Of a stretch of DNA of 64,000 bases, positions 48,206-63,987 are shown piece by piece; positions within the stretch are counted from its first letter, which is position 1, and every line of letters begins with the position of its first letter. Origin of the DNA: Pseudomonas eucalypticola (GTDB taxonomy: Bacteria > Pseudomonadota > Gammaproteobacteria > Pseudomonadales > Pseudomonadaceae). Under the pieces are notes generated by a model, which ran no database searches, was not told the origin of the DNA, and saw nothing but the letters and a program-made list of their open reading frames with translations. The stretch spans positions 434,001 to 498,000 of the forward strand of contig NZ_CP056030.1 of assembly GCF_013374995.1 (NCBI RefSeq), given 5' to 3'. The position numbers and the translations under genes were made by a program.

Positions 48206-50629
48206 TCAGAAAAGGTCGATCGGCGCCGACTCGTCCGCTGGCAGCGGGCTGCCTGGGGCGCTGCCGTTGCCCAGTTCGTTGACGGAAGGCGGCGTGTCTT
48301 CGCTCTTGAACAGCTCGAAGTACGCGTTGGGCGTGCTCGGGGTGGCTGCGCGGCCGCTGACCGGGTCCACCCGCAGGCTGACGATGCCTTCAGGCTCGGC
48401 CTGGGTGTGGGCTGGCTTGTCCTTCAGGGCGGCGCCCATGTAGTCCATCCAGATCGGCAGCGCCACGGTGCCACCGAACTCGCGACGGCCCAGGGTTTCG
48501 GGCTGGTCGAAGCCAGTCCACACAGTGGTCATGTAGTCGGCGTTGTAGCCGGAAAACCAGGCGTCCTTGGAGTCGTTGGTGGTGCCGGTCTTGCCGGCCA
48601 GGTCGCTGCGGCCCAGGGCCAGGGCGCGGCGGCCGGTGCCTTTCTTGATCACGTCCTGCAGCATGCTGTTGAGGATGAACGTGGTGCGGCCGTCGACCAC
48701 GCGGGTGGCTACCGCCGGCGCTTGGGGGAGGGCCGGGCTGGTGCTGTCGGTGATCAGCGAATGCTCGGGGGCGGCGACGCCCGCAGTGGCGCCTGGTTCG
48801 GCAGGCACGCTCGGCGGGTTGGCGACGAACAGTGTGTCGCCGTTGCGGCTCTCGATCTTCTGGATCAGGTATGGCGATACCTTGTAGCCGCCGTTGGCGA
48901 AAGTACTCCAGCCGGTGGCGATTTCCATCGGGGTCAGGGTCGCGGTGCCCAGGGCCAGGGACAGGTTGGGCGGCAGGTCCTGCTTGTTGAAGCCGAAACG
49001 GGTGATGTAGTCGATGGTCGGGTTCACGCCCAACGCTTGCAGCACGCGGATCGAAACCAGGTTGCGCGACTTGTACAGGGCTTCACGCAGGCGGATAGGG
49101 CCCAGGAAGGTGTTGGTGTCGTTCTTCGGCCGCCACACGTTGTCCAGGTTGCCGTCGGCGAACACGATAGGTGCGTCGTTGACCAGGCTGGCAGGGGTGT
49201 AGCCATTGTCCAGGGCCGCGCAGTAGATGAACGGCTTGAAGCTGGAACCCGGCTGGCGCTTGGCCTGTACCGCGCGGTTGTAGTTGCTCTGCTCGAACGA
49301 GAAGCCACCCACCAGCGCGCGGATGGCGCCGTTTTGCGGGTCAAGCGACACCAGCGCGCTCTGCACGGTGGGCACCTGGCTGAATTTCAGTGTGCCGTCG
49401 GCTTGGGGCTGCACGCGGATCAGGTCGCCGACCTGGGCCACGTCCGAAGGTTGCGACGGGGCGCGGCCCTGGCTGTTGGTGTTCAGGAAGGGGCGGGCCC
49501 ACTTCATGCTGTCCCAGGCCACATGCTGCTGTTCGCCGTTGCGGTTGAGTACGCTCAGGCCAGCCTTGTCCACCTGGGTGACGATCACCGGCTCCAGGCC
49601 ATTCAGGGGGCGTTGCTTGCTCAGTTCCTGCAGCCAGCCATCACGGGTTCTGCCGGGCAGGCGCGATTCGGGGCCACGGTAGCCATGGCGCTGGTCGTAT
49701 TCGATGAGGCCAGCGGACACGGCCTTGTTGGCGTCTTCCTGGAGGTTGCTCGGCACCGTGGTGGTGACCCGGAAGCCTTCGGTGTAGGCGTCGCTGCCGT
49801 AGCGCCCGACCATTTCCGCGCGGGCCATTTCGGCGATCCACGGTGCATTCACCTCGGGGGTGGGCACGTGGTAGCTGGCGTTGATCGGCTCGGCGAGGGC
49901 GGTCTGGTACTCGTCTTCGGTGATCTTGCCCAGCTTGTACATACGGCCCAGGATCCAGTCGCGGCGCTCTTTGGCACGCACCGGGTTGGCCAGCGGGTTG
50001 AAGCGTGACGGAGCCTTGGGCAGGCCGGCGATCATGGCCATCTGCGCCAGGCTGATGTCACGGATGGATTTGCCGTAATACACCTGCGAGGCAGCATCGA
50101 TACCGTAGGCGCGGTTGCCCAGGTAGATCTTGTTCACGTACAGCTCCAGGATCTCGTCCTTGGTCAGCTGGCGTTCGATCTGCAGGGCCAGAAGAATTTC
50201 CGTAGCCTTTCGCGAGAAGCTACGCTCACTGCTCAGGAAGTAGTTCTTGGCCACCTGCATGGTGATGGTGCTACCGCCCGTCTGAATATGGCCGCTTGAG
50301 AACAGCTGGCCGGCGGCGCGCATCAGACTGCTGGGGTCCACGCCGTAGTGGTTGGCGAAATTGTCGTCTTCGGCGGAGAGCAGTGCCTGGATGAAGTGCG
50401 GCGGAATTTCGGCGAACTTGATCGGCGAACGGCGCATTTCACCGAATTCGGCGATGAGTTTGTCGTCGCTGCTGTAGACCCGCAGGGGGATCTGCAACTG
50501 CACGCTCTTGAGCGCGTCAACCGACGGCAGGCTGGGGCTCAGGTACAGGTAAGCACCGCTCAGACCAAGGAGCAGGCCACAGAAAACGGCGACGAAGGAC
50601 CACCAGAAAAACTTCAGCAGGCGTATCAA
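48206..50629 (-). CDS. mrcA: Penicillin-binding protein 1A (bifunctional)
   Basis: This class-A PBP polymerises and cross-links peptidoglycan. The 807-residue protein has one N-terminal membrane helix (FFWWSFVAVFCGLLLGLSGAY), the glycosyltransferase domain (ALLSAEDDNFANHYGVD, RKATEILLALQIERQLTK, NKIYLGNRAYG) and the transpeptidase domain with SxxK in PGSSFKPFIY, SRN in YKSRNLVS and KTGT in LAGKTGTTND. An extra region near residue 300-420 fits the OB-like domain of PBP1A. It is divergent from pilM, the standard ponA-pilM arrangement of pseudomonads. Confidence 0.96.
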   Translation of the reverse strand: MIRLLKFFWWSFVAVFCGLLLGLSGAYLYLSPSLPSVDALKSVQLQIPLRVYSSDDKLIAEFGEMRRSPIKFAEIPPHFIQALLSAEDDNFANHYGVDPSSLMRAAGQLFSSGHIQTGGSTITMQVAKNYFLSSERSFSRKATEILLALQIERQLTKDEILELYVNKIYLGNRAYGIDAASQVYYGKSIRDISLAQMAMIAGLPKAPSRFNPLANPVRAKERRDWILGRMYKLGKITEDEYQTALAEPINASYHVPTPEVNAPWIAEMARAEMVGRYGSDAYTEGFRVTTTVPSNLQEDANKAVSAGLIEYDQRHGYRGPESRLPGRTRDGWLQELSKQRPLNGLEPVIVTQVDKAGLSVLNRNGEQQHVAWDSMKWARPFLNTNSQGRAPSQPSDVAQVGDLIRVQPQADGTLKFSQVPTVQSALVSLDPQNGAIRALVGGFSFEQSNYNRAVQAKRQPGSSFKPFIYCAALDNGYTPASLVNDAPIVFADGNLDNVWRPKNDTNTFLGPIRLREALYKSRNLVSIRVLQALGVNPTIDYITRFGFNKQDLPPNLSLALGTATLTPMEIATGWSTFANGGYKVSPYLIQKIESRNGDTLFVANPPSVPAEPGATAGVAAPEHSLITDSTSPALPQAPAVATRVVDGRTTFILNSMLQDVIKKGTGRRALALGRSDLAGKTGTTNDSKDAWFSGYNADYMTTVWTGFDQPETLGRREFGGTVALPIWMDYMGAALKDKPAHTQAEPEGIVSLRVDPVSGRAATPSTPNAYFELFKSEDTPPSVNELGNGSAPGSPLPADESAPIDLF

Positions 50630-50730
50630 GGCTTTTGGATTTCCAGATAAAAGAATGGGTTACGCGCAAGGCACGGCGGCAAGGGCAAAAGTGCTGGGCA
50701 TTATAAGCATTTTTCGACACAGAGCGTTAT

Positions 50731-50759
50731 TTGCGCTTCTGTCAAGACTGCTATTAAAT
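50731..50759 (+). promoter_or_regulatory. Possible promoter of pilMNOPQ
   Basis: TTGCGC (50731-50736), a 17-base spacer and TTAAAT (50754-50759) lie in the 182-bp gap between PBP1A and pilM, about 50 bases before pilM. The -10 box is weak; TATTAA two bases earlier is an alternative with short spacing. Confidence 0.3.
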
Positions 50760-50784
50760 GCTTCGTACTATAAGTGGTCCGTAA

Positions 50785-51875
<1,091 letters not shown>

Positions 51876-51876
<1 letters not shown>

Positions 51877-52448
51877 TGGCGCGCATCAACCTGTTGCCGT
51901 GGCGCGAAGAACTGCGTGAACAGCGCAAGAAGCGCTTCCTGCTGGCCTTGGCCGGCGTCATGGTGGGCGGCATTGGCATCATCCTGCTCGCCGACCAGTA
52001 CTACAGCCATGCCATCGACCGGCAGAACGCCCGCAACGCCTATATCCAGAAGGAAATAGCGGTGCTGGACGAGCGCATCAAACAGATCGCCGAGCTCAAG
52101 GCTCGGCGCAAGCAGCTGGTGGAACGGATGAAGATCATCCAGGACCTGCAGGCCAACCGGCCGATCATTGGCCACCTGTTCGACCAGTTGGCTCGCACCC
52201 TGCCCGATGGCGTGTATTTCACCGATGTGAAGATGACGGACAAGACCATTGCCGTGTCCGGCTCGGCGGAATCCAACAATCGTGTATCGGACTTGATGCG
52301 CAACATGGAAGCATCGCCGTGGCTGAGCGCGCCCAGCCTGACCGAAGTCAAGGCCAAGCAGGGCGCCGACCAGCAGCCCCAGCAGAGCAACAACTTCCAG
52401 TTGTCGGTGCGCCAGACCGTGCCGGGTACCGGGGAGAAGGCCAAATGA
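51876..52448 (+). CDS. pilN: Type IV pilus assembly protein PilN
   Basis: The 190-residue inner-membrane protein starts with the conserved cytoplasmic motif ARINLLPWREELREQRKKRF that binds PilM. One membrane helix (FLLALAGVMVGGIGIILLADQYY) and a periplasmic coiled coil plus ferredoxin-like domain follow, which pair with PilO. Its stop overlaps pilO by 4 bases. Confidence 0.96.
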
Positions 52449-53104
52449 ATTTCTCCGAATGGCTCGAAGGCCTGAAAAAGATCAACCTCAGCGAGCTGGA
52501 CATCAACAACCTGGGCGCCTGGCCGCCGGCGATCAAGACCCTGGCAGGGGCGTTGCTGCTGATCCTCATACTGGCCTTGGGCTACAACTTCCATATCAGC
52601 GACATGGGTGACCAGCTCGACCAGGCGCGCAACCAGGAGCAGACCCTCAAGGATCAGTTCGCCAGCAAGGCCTTCCAGGCGGCGAACCTGGAGGCCTATA
52701 CCCAGCAGATGAAGGAAATGGAGATTTCCTTCGGCGCCATGCTGCGCCAGCTGCCCAGCGACACCGAGGTGCCTGGCTTGCTGGAAGACATTACCCGCAC
52801 GGGCCTGGGCAGTGGTCTTGAGTTCGAGGAAATCAAGCTGTTGCCCGAGGTAACCCAGCAGTTCTACATAGAGCTGCCGATCCAGATCACCGTGACCGGC
52901 AACTACCACGACCTGGGCACCTTCGTCAGTGGCGTCTCCAGCCTGCCGCGCATCGTTACCCTGCATGATTTCGAGGTCAAACCGGTGGTCGACGGCAACA
53001 CCACGCTGCTGCGCATGAATATCGTGGCCAAGACCTACCGCTACAACGACAGCGACAAAGCCAAGGCCCAAGGCCAGGCCCAGGACAAGGGAGCGGCCAA
53101 ATGA
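52445..53104 (+). CDS. pilO: Type IV pilus assembly protein PilO
   Basis: PilO pairs with PilN in the periplasm to form the alignment subcomplex. The 219-residue protein has a short cytoplasmic start (NFSEWLEGLKKINLSELDI), one membrane helix (TLAGALLLILILALGYNF), a coiled coil and a ferredoxin-like domain (GNYHDLGTFVSGVSSLPRIV). It starts at the ATG overlapping the pilN stop and overlaps pilP by 4 bases. The tail is Ala/Gln/Lys rich. Confidence 0.95.
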   Translation: MNFSEWLEGLKKINLSELDINNLGAWPPAIKTLAGALLLILILALGYNFHISDMGDQLDQARNQEQTLKDQFASKAFQAANLEAYTQQMKEMEISFGAMLRQLPSDTEVPGLLEDITRTGLGSGLEFEEIKLLPEVTQQFYIELPIQITVTGNYHDLGTFVSGVSSLPRIVTLHDFEVKPVVDGNTTLLRMNIVAKTYRYNDSDKAKAQGQAQDKGAAK

Positions 53105-53625
53105 GGGCAGTGTGCAGCCTTGTGCTGATTGCGTTCCTTGCCCTGCTGGGCGGCTGTGGCAATGGCGACTTCGATGACCTCAAGGCCTACATGGATGAGG
53201 TCAAGGCGCGCCCCAAGGGGGCCATCGAGCCTATCCCGCAGTTTGCTCCCTACGAGCCCTTCTCCTACCAGGCCGCGGCCTTGCGCAGCCCGTTCCAGCC
53301 GGCAGTCAAGATCGACCTTGCGCACCGGCAGAATGGCGGCAAGCAGGTCAAGCCCGACCCGACCCGGGTCAAGCAGTTCCTGGAAGGGTTCAACATCGAA
53401 CAATTTGAAATGGTCGGCACGCTGGCCAATGAAACCGGCAAGTTCGCCCTGATGAAAGGGGCGAGCGGGGTTTACCGAATGAAGGTGGGGGATTATCTGG
53501 GGCGTAACGAGGGCCGAATCGTGGCGATCACCGATTCGCAGGTCGATATCGTCGAGATTGTCCCCGATGGCGAAGGCGGCTGGCTGGAACGGCCACGCAC
53601 CATCACTTTGAAAGAACGCTCGTAA
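53101..53625 (+). CDS. pilP: Type IV pilus lipoprotein PilP
   Basis: The 174-residue protein is a lipoprotein: signal sequence VCSLVLIAFLALLGGC with lipobox LLGGC (lipidated Cys19). A disordered linker and a C-terminal HR-type beta domain (FEMVGTLANETGKFALMKG, YRMKVGDYLGRNEGRIV) follow. PilP joins the PilN-PilO complex to the secretin PilQ. It overlaps pilO by 4 bases, and pilQ starts 35 bases later. Confidence 0.95.
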   Translation: MRAVCSLVLIAFLALLGGCGNGDFDDLKAYMDEVKARPKGAIEPIPQFAPYEPFSYQAAALRSPFQPAVKIDLAHRQNGGKQVKPDPTRVKQFLEGFNIEQFEMVGTLANETGKFALMKGASGVYRMKVGDYLGRNEGRIVAITDSQVDIVEIVPDGEGGWLERPRTITLKERS

Positions 53626-53660
53626 TGGGCCTGGTCAAGCACGCATAGTGGAACTCGATA

Positions 53661-55733
53661 ATGAATAGGATGCTTTCAGCCCTTGGTCTCACGCTATGGA
53701 TGGCGCTGCTTTCGCCCGCCGTGATGGCGGCCACCCTGAAAACGCTGGATGTGGCGGCGTTGCCGGGGGACCGGGTCGAGCTCAAGCTGACTTTCGATAC
53801 CCCGGTGCCGGCCCCACGCGGCTACACCACCGACCAGCCCGCCCGTATCGCCCTGGACCTTCCCGGCGTGAACAACGGGCTGTCCACCAAAACCCGTGAC
53901 CTGGGCGTGGGCAATGCCCGTAGCGTCACCGTGGTGCAGGCCAGCGACCGTACCCGGCTGATCATCAACCTGACCAACCTGGCGCCCTATGGCACTCGGG
54001 TTGAAGGCAACAACCTGTACGTGATGATCGGCCAGGGCGCCAATAGCCTGGAGGGCAATGCAGCGGCCCCTGCGGGCGCCAGCGTGGCGCCACGCGCGGC
54101 CGTCGCCAGCGCGGCGCCTTCGCGGCCGGCCTATGCCCAACCGGCTGGCCGGGCCATTCGCAATGTCGATTTCCAGCGCGGTGCCCAGGGCGAAGGCAAT
54201 GTGGTCATCGACCTCAGCGATGCCACCCTCAGTCCCGATATCCAGGAGCAGGGCAACAAGATCGTCCTGACGTTCCCCAAGACCCAGCTGCCAGACCCTT
54301 TGCGGGTGCGCCTGGACGTCAAGGATTTCGCCACGCCGGTGCAGTTCGTCAACTCGACCGTTTCGGCTGACACCGCCACCGTTACCATCGAGCCGGGTGG
54401 CACCTTCGATTATTCGGTGTTCCAGACCGACAACAAGCTGACCGTCAGCGTGCGTGAGGTGACCGCCGAGGACATCGCCCGCAAGAATGCCGACCGTTTT
54501 GTGTACACCGGCCAGAAGCTGTCGCTCAACTTCCAGGATATCGACGTGCGCTCGGTGCTGCAGTTGATCGCGGACTTCACCAACCTCAACCTGGTGGCCA
54601 GCGACACCGTTCAGGGCGGCATCACCCTGCGCCTGCAGAATGTGCCGTGGGACCAGGCCCTGGATCTGGTGCTCAAGACCAAGAACCTGGACAAGCGCAA
54701 GGTGGGCAACGTGCTGCTGGTGGCCCCGGCCGCCGAGATCGCCGCGCGTGAGCGTCAGGAGCTGGAGTCGCAGAAGCAGATCGAGGAACTGGCGCCCCTG
54801 CGCCGTGAACTGTTGCAGGTCAACTATGCCAAGGCGGCCGACATCGCCAAACTGTTCCAGTCGGTCACCAATGCCAAGGCCACGACCGATGAGCGCGGCT
54901 CGATTACCGTGGATGAGCGCACCAACAACATCATCGCTTACCAGACCCAGGACCGCCTCGACGAACTGCGGCGCATCGTTGCGCAATTGGATATTCCGGT
55001 TCGCCAGGTCATGATCGAGGCGCGCATCGTCGAGGCCAATGTCAACTACGACAAGAGCCTGGGCGTGAGCTGGAGCGGCGCCACCAATGGGACTGGCAAC
55101 AACCGCTGGACCGTCGCCGGCACCCAGACCACCAGCACCAACACCTTCGTCGACCTGGGCGCCACCAGCGCCACCTCGGGTATCGGCCTGGGCTACGTGT
55201 CCAACAACCTGACACTGGACCTGCAGCTCAGCGCGATGGAGGCCAGCGGCAACGGCGAAGTGGTGTCGCAGCCCAAGGTCGTGACCTCCGACAAGGAAAC
55301 CGCGCGGATCATCAAGGGTACCGAAGTGCCGTACCAGGAATCCTCTTCCAGCGGCGCTACCTCGGTGTCGTTCAAGGAGGCTTCGCTGTCGCTGGAAGTG
55401 ACACCGCAGATCACCCCTGACAACCGCATCATCATGGATGTGAAGGTCAACAAGGATGAACCTGACTATGCCAACGAGCTCAACGGCGTACCGCCCATCA
55501 AGAAGAACGAGGTGAAGGCGAAGGTCCTCGTCAATGATGGCGAAACAGTGGTAATCGGGGGTGTTTTCTCCAATACCCAAACAAAAACCACCGCGAAGGT
55601 GCCATTTCTTGGTGATGTGCCGTATCTTGGCCGCCTGTTTCGATCGGATACCGTGTCCGAGGAAAAAACCGAGCTGTTGGTGTTCCTCACTCCGCGTATC
55701 ATGAATAACCAGGCGATTGCTGTGAGTCGTTGA
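53661..55733 (+). CDS. pilQ: Type IV pilus outer-membrane secretin PilQ
   Basis: PilQ forms the outer-membrane pore for the pilus. The 690-residue protein has a signal peptide (ending about AVMAA), two N-terminal AMIN-type domains, an STN/secretin N-domain ([22 protein letters not shown] block near residue 290) and a C-terminal secretin domain with [38 protein letters not shown] and [26 protein letters not shown]. It completes pilMNOPQ; aroK begins 4 bases later. Confidence 0.96.
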   Translation: MNRMLSALGLTLWMALLSPAVMAATLKTLDVAALPGDRVELKLTFDTPVPAPRGYTTDQPARIALDLPGVNNGLSTKTRDLGVGNARSVTVVQASDRTRLIINLTNLAPYGTRVEGNNLYVMIGQGANSLEGNAAAPAGASVAPRAAVASAAPSRPAYAQPAGRAIRNVDFQRGAQGEGNVVIDLSDATLSPDIQEQGNKIVLTFPKTQLPDPLRVRLDVKDFATPVQFVNSTVSADTATVTIEPGGTFDYSVFQTDNKLTVSVREVTAEDIARKNADRFVYTGQKLSLNFQDIDVRSVLQLIADFTNLNLVASDTVQGGITLRLQNVPWDQALDLVLKTKNLDKRKVGNVLLVAPAAEIAARERQELESQKQIEELAPLRRELLQVNYAKAADIAKLFQSVTNAKATTDERGSITVDERTNNIIAYQTQDRLDELRRIVAQLDIPVRQVMIEARIVEANVNYDKSLGVSWSGATNGTGNNRWTVAGTQTTSTNTFVDLGATSATSGIGLGYVSNNLTLDLQLSAMEASGNGEVVSQPKVVTSDKETARIIKGTEVPYQESSSSGATSVSFKEASLSLEVTPQITPDNRIIMDVKVNKDEPDYANELNGVPPIKKNEVKAKVLVNDGETVVIGGVFSNTQTKTTAKVPFLGDVPYLGRLFRSDTVSEEKTELLVFLTPRIMNNQAIAVSR

Positions 55734-55737
55734 TTCC

Positions 55738-56256
55738 GTGCGAAATTTGATACTTGTAGGGCCAATGGGTGCTGGTAAGAGCACCATTGGTCGATTGCTG
55801 GCCAAAGAGCTGCGGTTGCCGTTCAAGGATTCCGACAAGGAAATTGAGCTGCGGACCGGGGCGAACATTCCATGGATCTTCGACCAGGAAGGCGAAGCCG
55901 GTTTTCGTGACCGAGAGCAGGCCATGCTGGCCGAGCTTTCCGGCTACGATGGATTGGTGCTGGCCACCGGCGGTGGCGCGGTGATGCGCGGTGAAAACCG
56001 CCTGACCATGCGCGCTGGCGGCCGCGTGGTGTACCTGCATGCATCGGTGGCGCAGCAGGTAGGCCGTACCGCCCGGGATCGGAACCGGCCTTTGTTGCAG
56101 ACCGCAGACCCGGCGGGCACCTTGCGCGCGTTGTTCGCGATTCGCGACCCGCTCTATCGCGAGATCGCCGACCTGGTGGTGGAGACCGACGAGCGGCCGC
56201 CACGCATGGTGGTACTGGACATTCTGGAGCGCCTGGCGCAGTTGCCGCCACGCTGA
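55738..56256 (+). CDS. aroK: Shikimate kinase
   Basis: AroK phosphorylates shikimate in aromatic amino acid synthesis. The 172-residue protein has Walker [10 protein letters not shown] at residues 8-16, the shikimate-binding [11 protein letters not shown] and FRDREQ, GGGAV, and the lid Arg region ARDRNRPLL. The GTG at 55738 lies 4 bases after the pilQ stop, so the gene depends on pil read-through or an internal promoter. Confidence 0.96.
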   Translation: MRNLILVGPMGAGKSTIGRLLAKELRLPFKDSDKEIELRTGANIPWIFDQEGEAGFRDREQAMLAELSGYDGLVLATGGGAVMRGENRLTMRAGGRVVYLHASVAQQVGRTARDRNRPLLQTADPAGTLRALFAIRDPLYREIADLVVETDERPPRMVVLDILERLAQLPPR

Positions 56257-56305
56257 AACGAATCGTCATGGAGCGCTGGCCCAAATGCGCTATTCTCGGC
56301 ATCCT

Positions 56306-56323
56306 CCCGGCTTGCCAGCCGGG
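56306..56323. other. Hairpin between aroK and aroB
   Basis: CCCGGCT (56306-56312) and AGCCGGG (56317-56323) pair around TGCC in the 130-bp spacer. No T-tract follows, so a processing or stabilising role is more likely than termination. Confidence 0.4.
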
Positions 56324-56386
56324 GGCATGTCGACAGACAATAAAACCTGAGACAGGGCGTCGCGCCCGGCATCACTGTGGGGAAAC

Positions 56387-57484
56387 ATGCAGACACTTAA
56401 GGTCGAACTGGGCGAGCGTAGCTACCCGATCTACATTGGCGAAGGCCTGCTGGGCCAGCCTGAACTGCTGGCGCCGCACATTGCCGGGCGCCAGGTGGCC
56501 ATCGTCACCAATGAGACCGTCGGCCCCCTGTACCTTGAACAACTGAGCCGCGCCCTGGGCGCTTACTCGGTGATGTCGGTGGCCCTGCCTGACGGCGAGG
56601 CCTACAAGAACTGGGAAACCCTGCAGTTGATCTTCGACGCGCTGCTCACGGCCCGTCACGACCGCCGCACCACCATCATCGCCCTGGGCGGCGGCGTGGT
56701 CGGCGACATGGCCGGTTTCGCCGCGGCCTGCTACCAGCGCGGTGTCGACTTCATTCAGGTGCCTACCACCCTGTTGTCGCAAGTCGACTCGTCGGTGGGT
56801 GGCAAGACCGGCATCAACCACCCCCTGGGCAAGAACATGGTAGGCGCCTTCTACCAGCCCAATGCCGTGGTCATCGATACTGCCAGCCTCAAGAGCCTGC
56901 CAGAACGCGAACTGTCGGCGGGCCTGGCCGAGGTCATCAAGTACGGCCTGATCTGCGATGAGCCTTTCCTGGGGTGGCTGGAAGACAATGTGGACGCCCT
57001 GCGCGCCGTTGACCAGGCAGCCCTGACCTACGCCATCAAGCGTTCCTGCGAGGCCAAGGCCGAAGTGGTGAATGCCGATGAACGCGAGACCGGCGTGCGC
57101 GCCACCCTCAACCTGGGCCACACCTTCGGCCACGCCATCGAGACCCAGATGGGCTACGGTGTATGGCTGCACGGCGAGGCCGTGGCGGCAGGCACGGTGA
57201 TGGCCCTGGAAATGTCCATGCGCCTGGGCTGGATCAGCCAGCAGGCCCGCGACCGCGGCATTCGCCTGATGCAGCGCGCCGGCCTGCCGGTGGTACCGCC
57301 GGCGGACATGACCGCCGAACAGTTTCTCCAGCATATGGCCGTCGACAAGAAAGTGATCGACGGTCGCATGCGCCTGGTGTTGTTGCGCCACCTCGGTGAA
57401 GCCGTGGTGACCGACGATTATCCGACTGAAGTTCTTCAAGCCACGCTGGCGGCGGATTACCGCGCCATCGCGGCTTCGCTTTGA
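56387..57484 (+). CDS. aroB: 3-Dehydroquinate synthase
   Basis: AroB makes 3-dehydroquinate from DAHP using NAD and zinc. The 365-residue protein has the NAD-binding [19 protein letters not shown] near residue 105, the active-site block [20 protein letters not shown], the zinc ligand Glu in [13 protein letters not shown] and zinc histidines in [12 protein letters not shown] and [10 protein letters not shown]. It follows aroK by 130 bases and precedes the DamX-like gene by 14, the same order as in enterobacteria. Confidence 0.97.
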   Translation: MQTLKVELGERSYPIYIGEGLLGQPELLAPHIAGRQVAIVTNETVGPLYLEQLSRALGAYSVMSVALPDGEAYKNWETLQLIFDALLTARHDRRTTIIALGGGVVGDMAGFAAACYQRGVDFIQVPTTLLSQVDSSVGGKTGINHPLGKNMVGAFYQPNAVVIDTASLKSLPERELSAGLAEVIKYGLICDEPFLGWLEDNVDALRAVDQAALTYAIKRSCEAKAEVVNADERETGVRATLNLGHTFGHAIETQMGYGVWLHGEAVAAGTVMALEMSMRLGWISQQARDRGIRLMQRAGLPVVPPADMTAEQFLQHMAVDKKVIDGRMRLVLLRHLGEAVVTDDYPTEVLQATLAADYRAIAASL

Positions 57485-57498
57485 GGTAAGAGAGTTCC

Positions 57499-59109
57499 AT
57501 GACACTGCACGCCGATGAGGCCTTTCTGGGCCACTACCAACTGGACCATGACCCCTTCGCGGCCCGGGTGCCGGGCTTCAAGTTCTTCCCGGCCCAGCGC
57601 AAGCCGGTGCTGGGGCAATTGCACCACCTGGCACGCTATAGCCAGTTGCTGCTGGTAGTGACTGGCCCGGAGGGCAGCGGCAAGACCCTGCTGCGCCAGG
57701 CGCTGGTGGCCAGCACCAACAAGCAGTCGGTGCAAAGCGTGGTGGTTTCGGCCCGCGGTGCCGGCGACGCGGCCGCGGTGCTCACCCAGGTTGCCCAGGC
57801 GCTGAATGTCGCCAAGGCCGATACCCAGCACATCCTGGCCCAGGTGGTGCAACTGGCGCTGACCGGCCAGGAGGTGTACCTGCTGGTGGACGACGCGGAA
57901 CAACTTGACGAATCCGCACTCGAAGCCCTGCTGACGTTGGCAGCCGGTACCCCGGAAGGTCGCCCGCACGTGTTCCTGTTCGGCGAGGTTTCGGTACTCG
58001 ACGGGCTGGAACGCCTGAGCGCCGAGCAGGAGCTGTTCCACGTTATCGAGCTGCAACCGTACAGTGTCGAGGAAACCCGCGAGTACCTGGCCCAGCGACT
58101 GGAAGGGGCCGGGCAGGGAATCCAACTCTTTACCAATGATCAGATTTCCGACATTCACGAAAACTCGGAAGGCTGGCCAGGTGCGATCAACCAGGTCGCC
58201 CGTGATGCCATGATCGAGGCCATGATCGCTAGCCGCTCTGCGGTGAAGCGTCCATCTATGGGGTTCAAAATGCCGAAAAAACACGTACTGGCACTGACCG
58301 GGGTTGTCGTGGTTGCCGTGGCAGCAGCGGCCTTGCTGCCTGGCCACAAGGCCGCCAATGCCCCCACCGCGCCGGCCACCGAGCAGGCGCAACTGCCGCT
58401 TGGCCAAGGCACGCCGAGCAACGCCCAGGCCAACCAGGACGGCAACGCCGCCATCGAGTTCGCTGGCAATTCCAAGCCCATGCCGCTGCCGCTGGTCGGC
58501 CAGTCGCAACCCGTGATGCGCGGCCCGCTGGCCGAGGCCGCGGGTTCGGGTGACGGCGACGAAGGCACGCCCATCGCCAATGGCTCTACACCGCCCCCTA
58601 CCGTGACCACGTCGGCACCGCCGCCGGGTGTTCCGGCCGGCCCCGCCGCTACCCCTGTACCGGCCCCGGCACCCGTTGCGGCCGCGCGCCCAGCACCGGC
58701 CCCTGCGCCTGCCCCGGCGCACAAGGCCCCGGTACAGGTCGCTACCGCCAAGCCCGAGCACAAGCCGGTGGAGAAGAAACCCGAGCCTGTGGCCGCGGCA
58801 AAGCCCGCCGCCGGTGGCGCGGGTGCTGGCTGGTACAAGGGCCAGGCCGCTGGCAACTACGTGGTGCAGATCCTGGGCACCAGCAACGAAGCCACTGCCC
58901 AGAACTACGTGAAGGAGCAGGGTGGCGAGTACCGTTATTTCAAGAAAACCCTGCAAGGCAAACCGCTGTACGTGATCACTTACGGCAGCTTCCCGAGCCG
59001 CGATGCAGCGGTTGCCGCCATCAAGAACTTGCCAGCGAAGGTCCAGGCTGGTAAACCTTGGCCCAGAAGTGTCGCCAGCGTCCAACAAGACCTGGCATCG
59101 ACGCGCTGA
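57499..59109 (+). CDS. DamX-like protein: P-loop ATPase domain, membrane helix and SPOR domain
   Basis: The 536-residue protein has an N-terminal ExeA-like ATPase region with P-loop GPEGSGKT (about residues 54-61) and Walker B-like VYLLVDDAEQ. A membrane helix lies at about residues 258-278 (HVLALTGVVVVAVAAAALLPG). A long Pro/Ala-rich periplasmic linker and a C-terminal SPOR domain (YVVQILGTSNEATAQNYVKE to YVITYGSFPSRDAAVAAIKNL) follow. The aroK-aroB-damX order identifies it with DamX, a septal-ring protein that binds denuded glycan. Whether it hydrolyses ATP is unknown. Confidence 0.87.
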   Translation: MTLHADEAFLGHYQLDHDPFAARVPGFKFFPAQRKPVLGQLHHLARYSQLLLVVTGPEGSGKTLLRQALVASTNKQSVQSVVVSARGAGDAAAVLTQVAQALNVAKADTQHILAQVVQLALTGQEVYLLVDDAEQLDESALEALLTLAAGTPEGRPHVFLFGEVSVLDGLERLSAEQELFHVIELQPYSVEETREYLAQRLEGAGQGIQLFTNDQISDIHENSEGWPGAINQVARDAMIEAMIASRSAVKRPSMGFKMPKKHVLALTGVVVVAVAAAALLPGHKAANAPTAPATEQAQLPLGQGTPSNAQANQDGNAAIEFAGNSKPMPLPLVGQSQPVMRGPLAEAAGSGDGDEGTPIANGSTPPPTVTTSAPPPGVPAGPAATPVPAPAPVAAARPAPAPAPAPAHKAPVQVATAKPEHKPVEKKPEPVAAAKPAAGGAGAGWYKGQAAGNYVVQILGTSNEATAQNYVKEQGGEYRYFKKTLQGKPLYVITYGSFPSRDAAVAAIKNLPAKVQAGKPWPRSVASVQQDLASTR

Positions 59110-59115
59110 ATGCCT

Positions 59116-59148
59116 CCAGGCCGTGACCCTACTGCGGACACGGCCTGG
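59116..59148. other. Inverted repeat after the DamX-like gene
   Basis: CCAGGCCGTG (59116-59125) and CACGGCCTGG (59139-59148) are perfect complements with a 13-base loop. It begins 7 bases after the stop codon and is not followed by T residues. It is part of the 397-bp gap before gltB. Confidence 0.5.
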
Positions 59149-59200
59149 CCCGGTGGCACCATCCCCGCCACCCCGCTGAGCGTCTCCTGATACGACCACG

Positions 59201-59231
59201 AAGCTTGCTGCGCACCACGCGGCAGGCTTTT
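59201..59231 (+). terminator. Terminator downstream of the DamX-like gene
   Basis: AAGCTTGCTGCG pairs with CGCGGCAGGCTT (two G:T pairs) around CACCA, and the stem ends in TTTT. It probably ends the aroKB-damX transcript. Between it and the gltB promoter nothing else is recognised. Confidence 0.7.
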
Positions 59232-59369
59232 GCGTCCCAGACTGCCCGTGGTTATCCCCATTGCAGTCCAGGCTGATAAGCTTCAGACTCAAGCAACGTT
59301 GCTATCACAACCCATTGCTTAAAACTTATAGAATTGCGACATGATTTTGTGCGGGATCGCCGCTCAAAT

Positions 59370-59398
59370 TTGTGGGCGACCCTGTCGCTGTGTACAAT
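59370..59398 (+). promoter_or_regulatory. Possible sigma-70 promoter of gltBD
   Basis: TTGTGG (59370-59375), a 17-base spacer and TACAAT (59393-59398) lie about 110 bases before gltB. The -10 box is a near-consensus match and spacing is optimal. The leader between it and the ATG is about 100 bases. Confidence 0.5.
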
Positions 59399-59506
59399 GA
59401 CCTCCCTTTTGCCCCTGCAAAGCTGGCGTACGTTCGGCGCGGTTGGTAAGCGGTTGAATTGAAAAGAATTTGCCTCCACAGGAGGCAGCCTGGTGAGAAA
59501 GTGTCT

Positions 59507-63952
<4,446 letters not shown>

Positions 63953-63987
63953 TGATATGCGCCTGAAGAAGTTGATGAGGTTTTAAA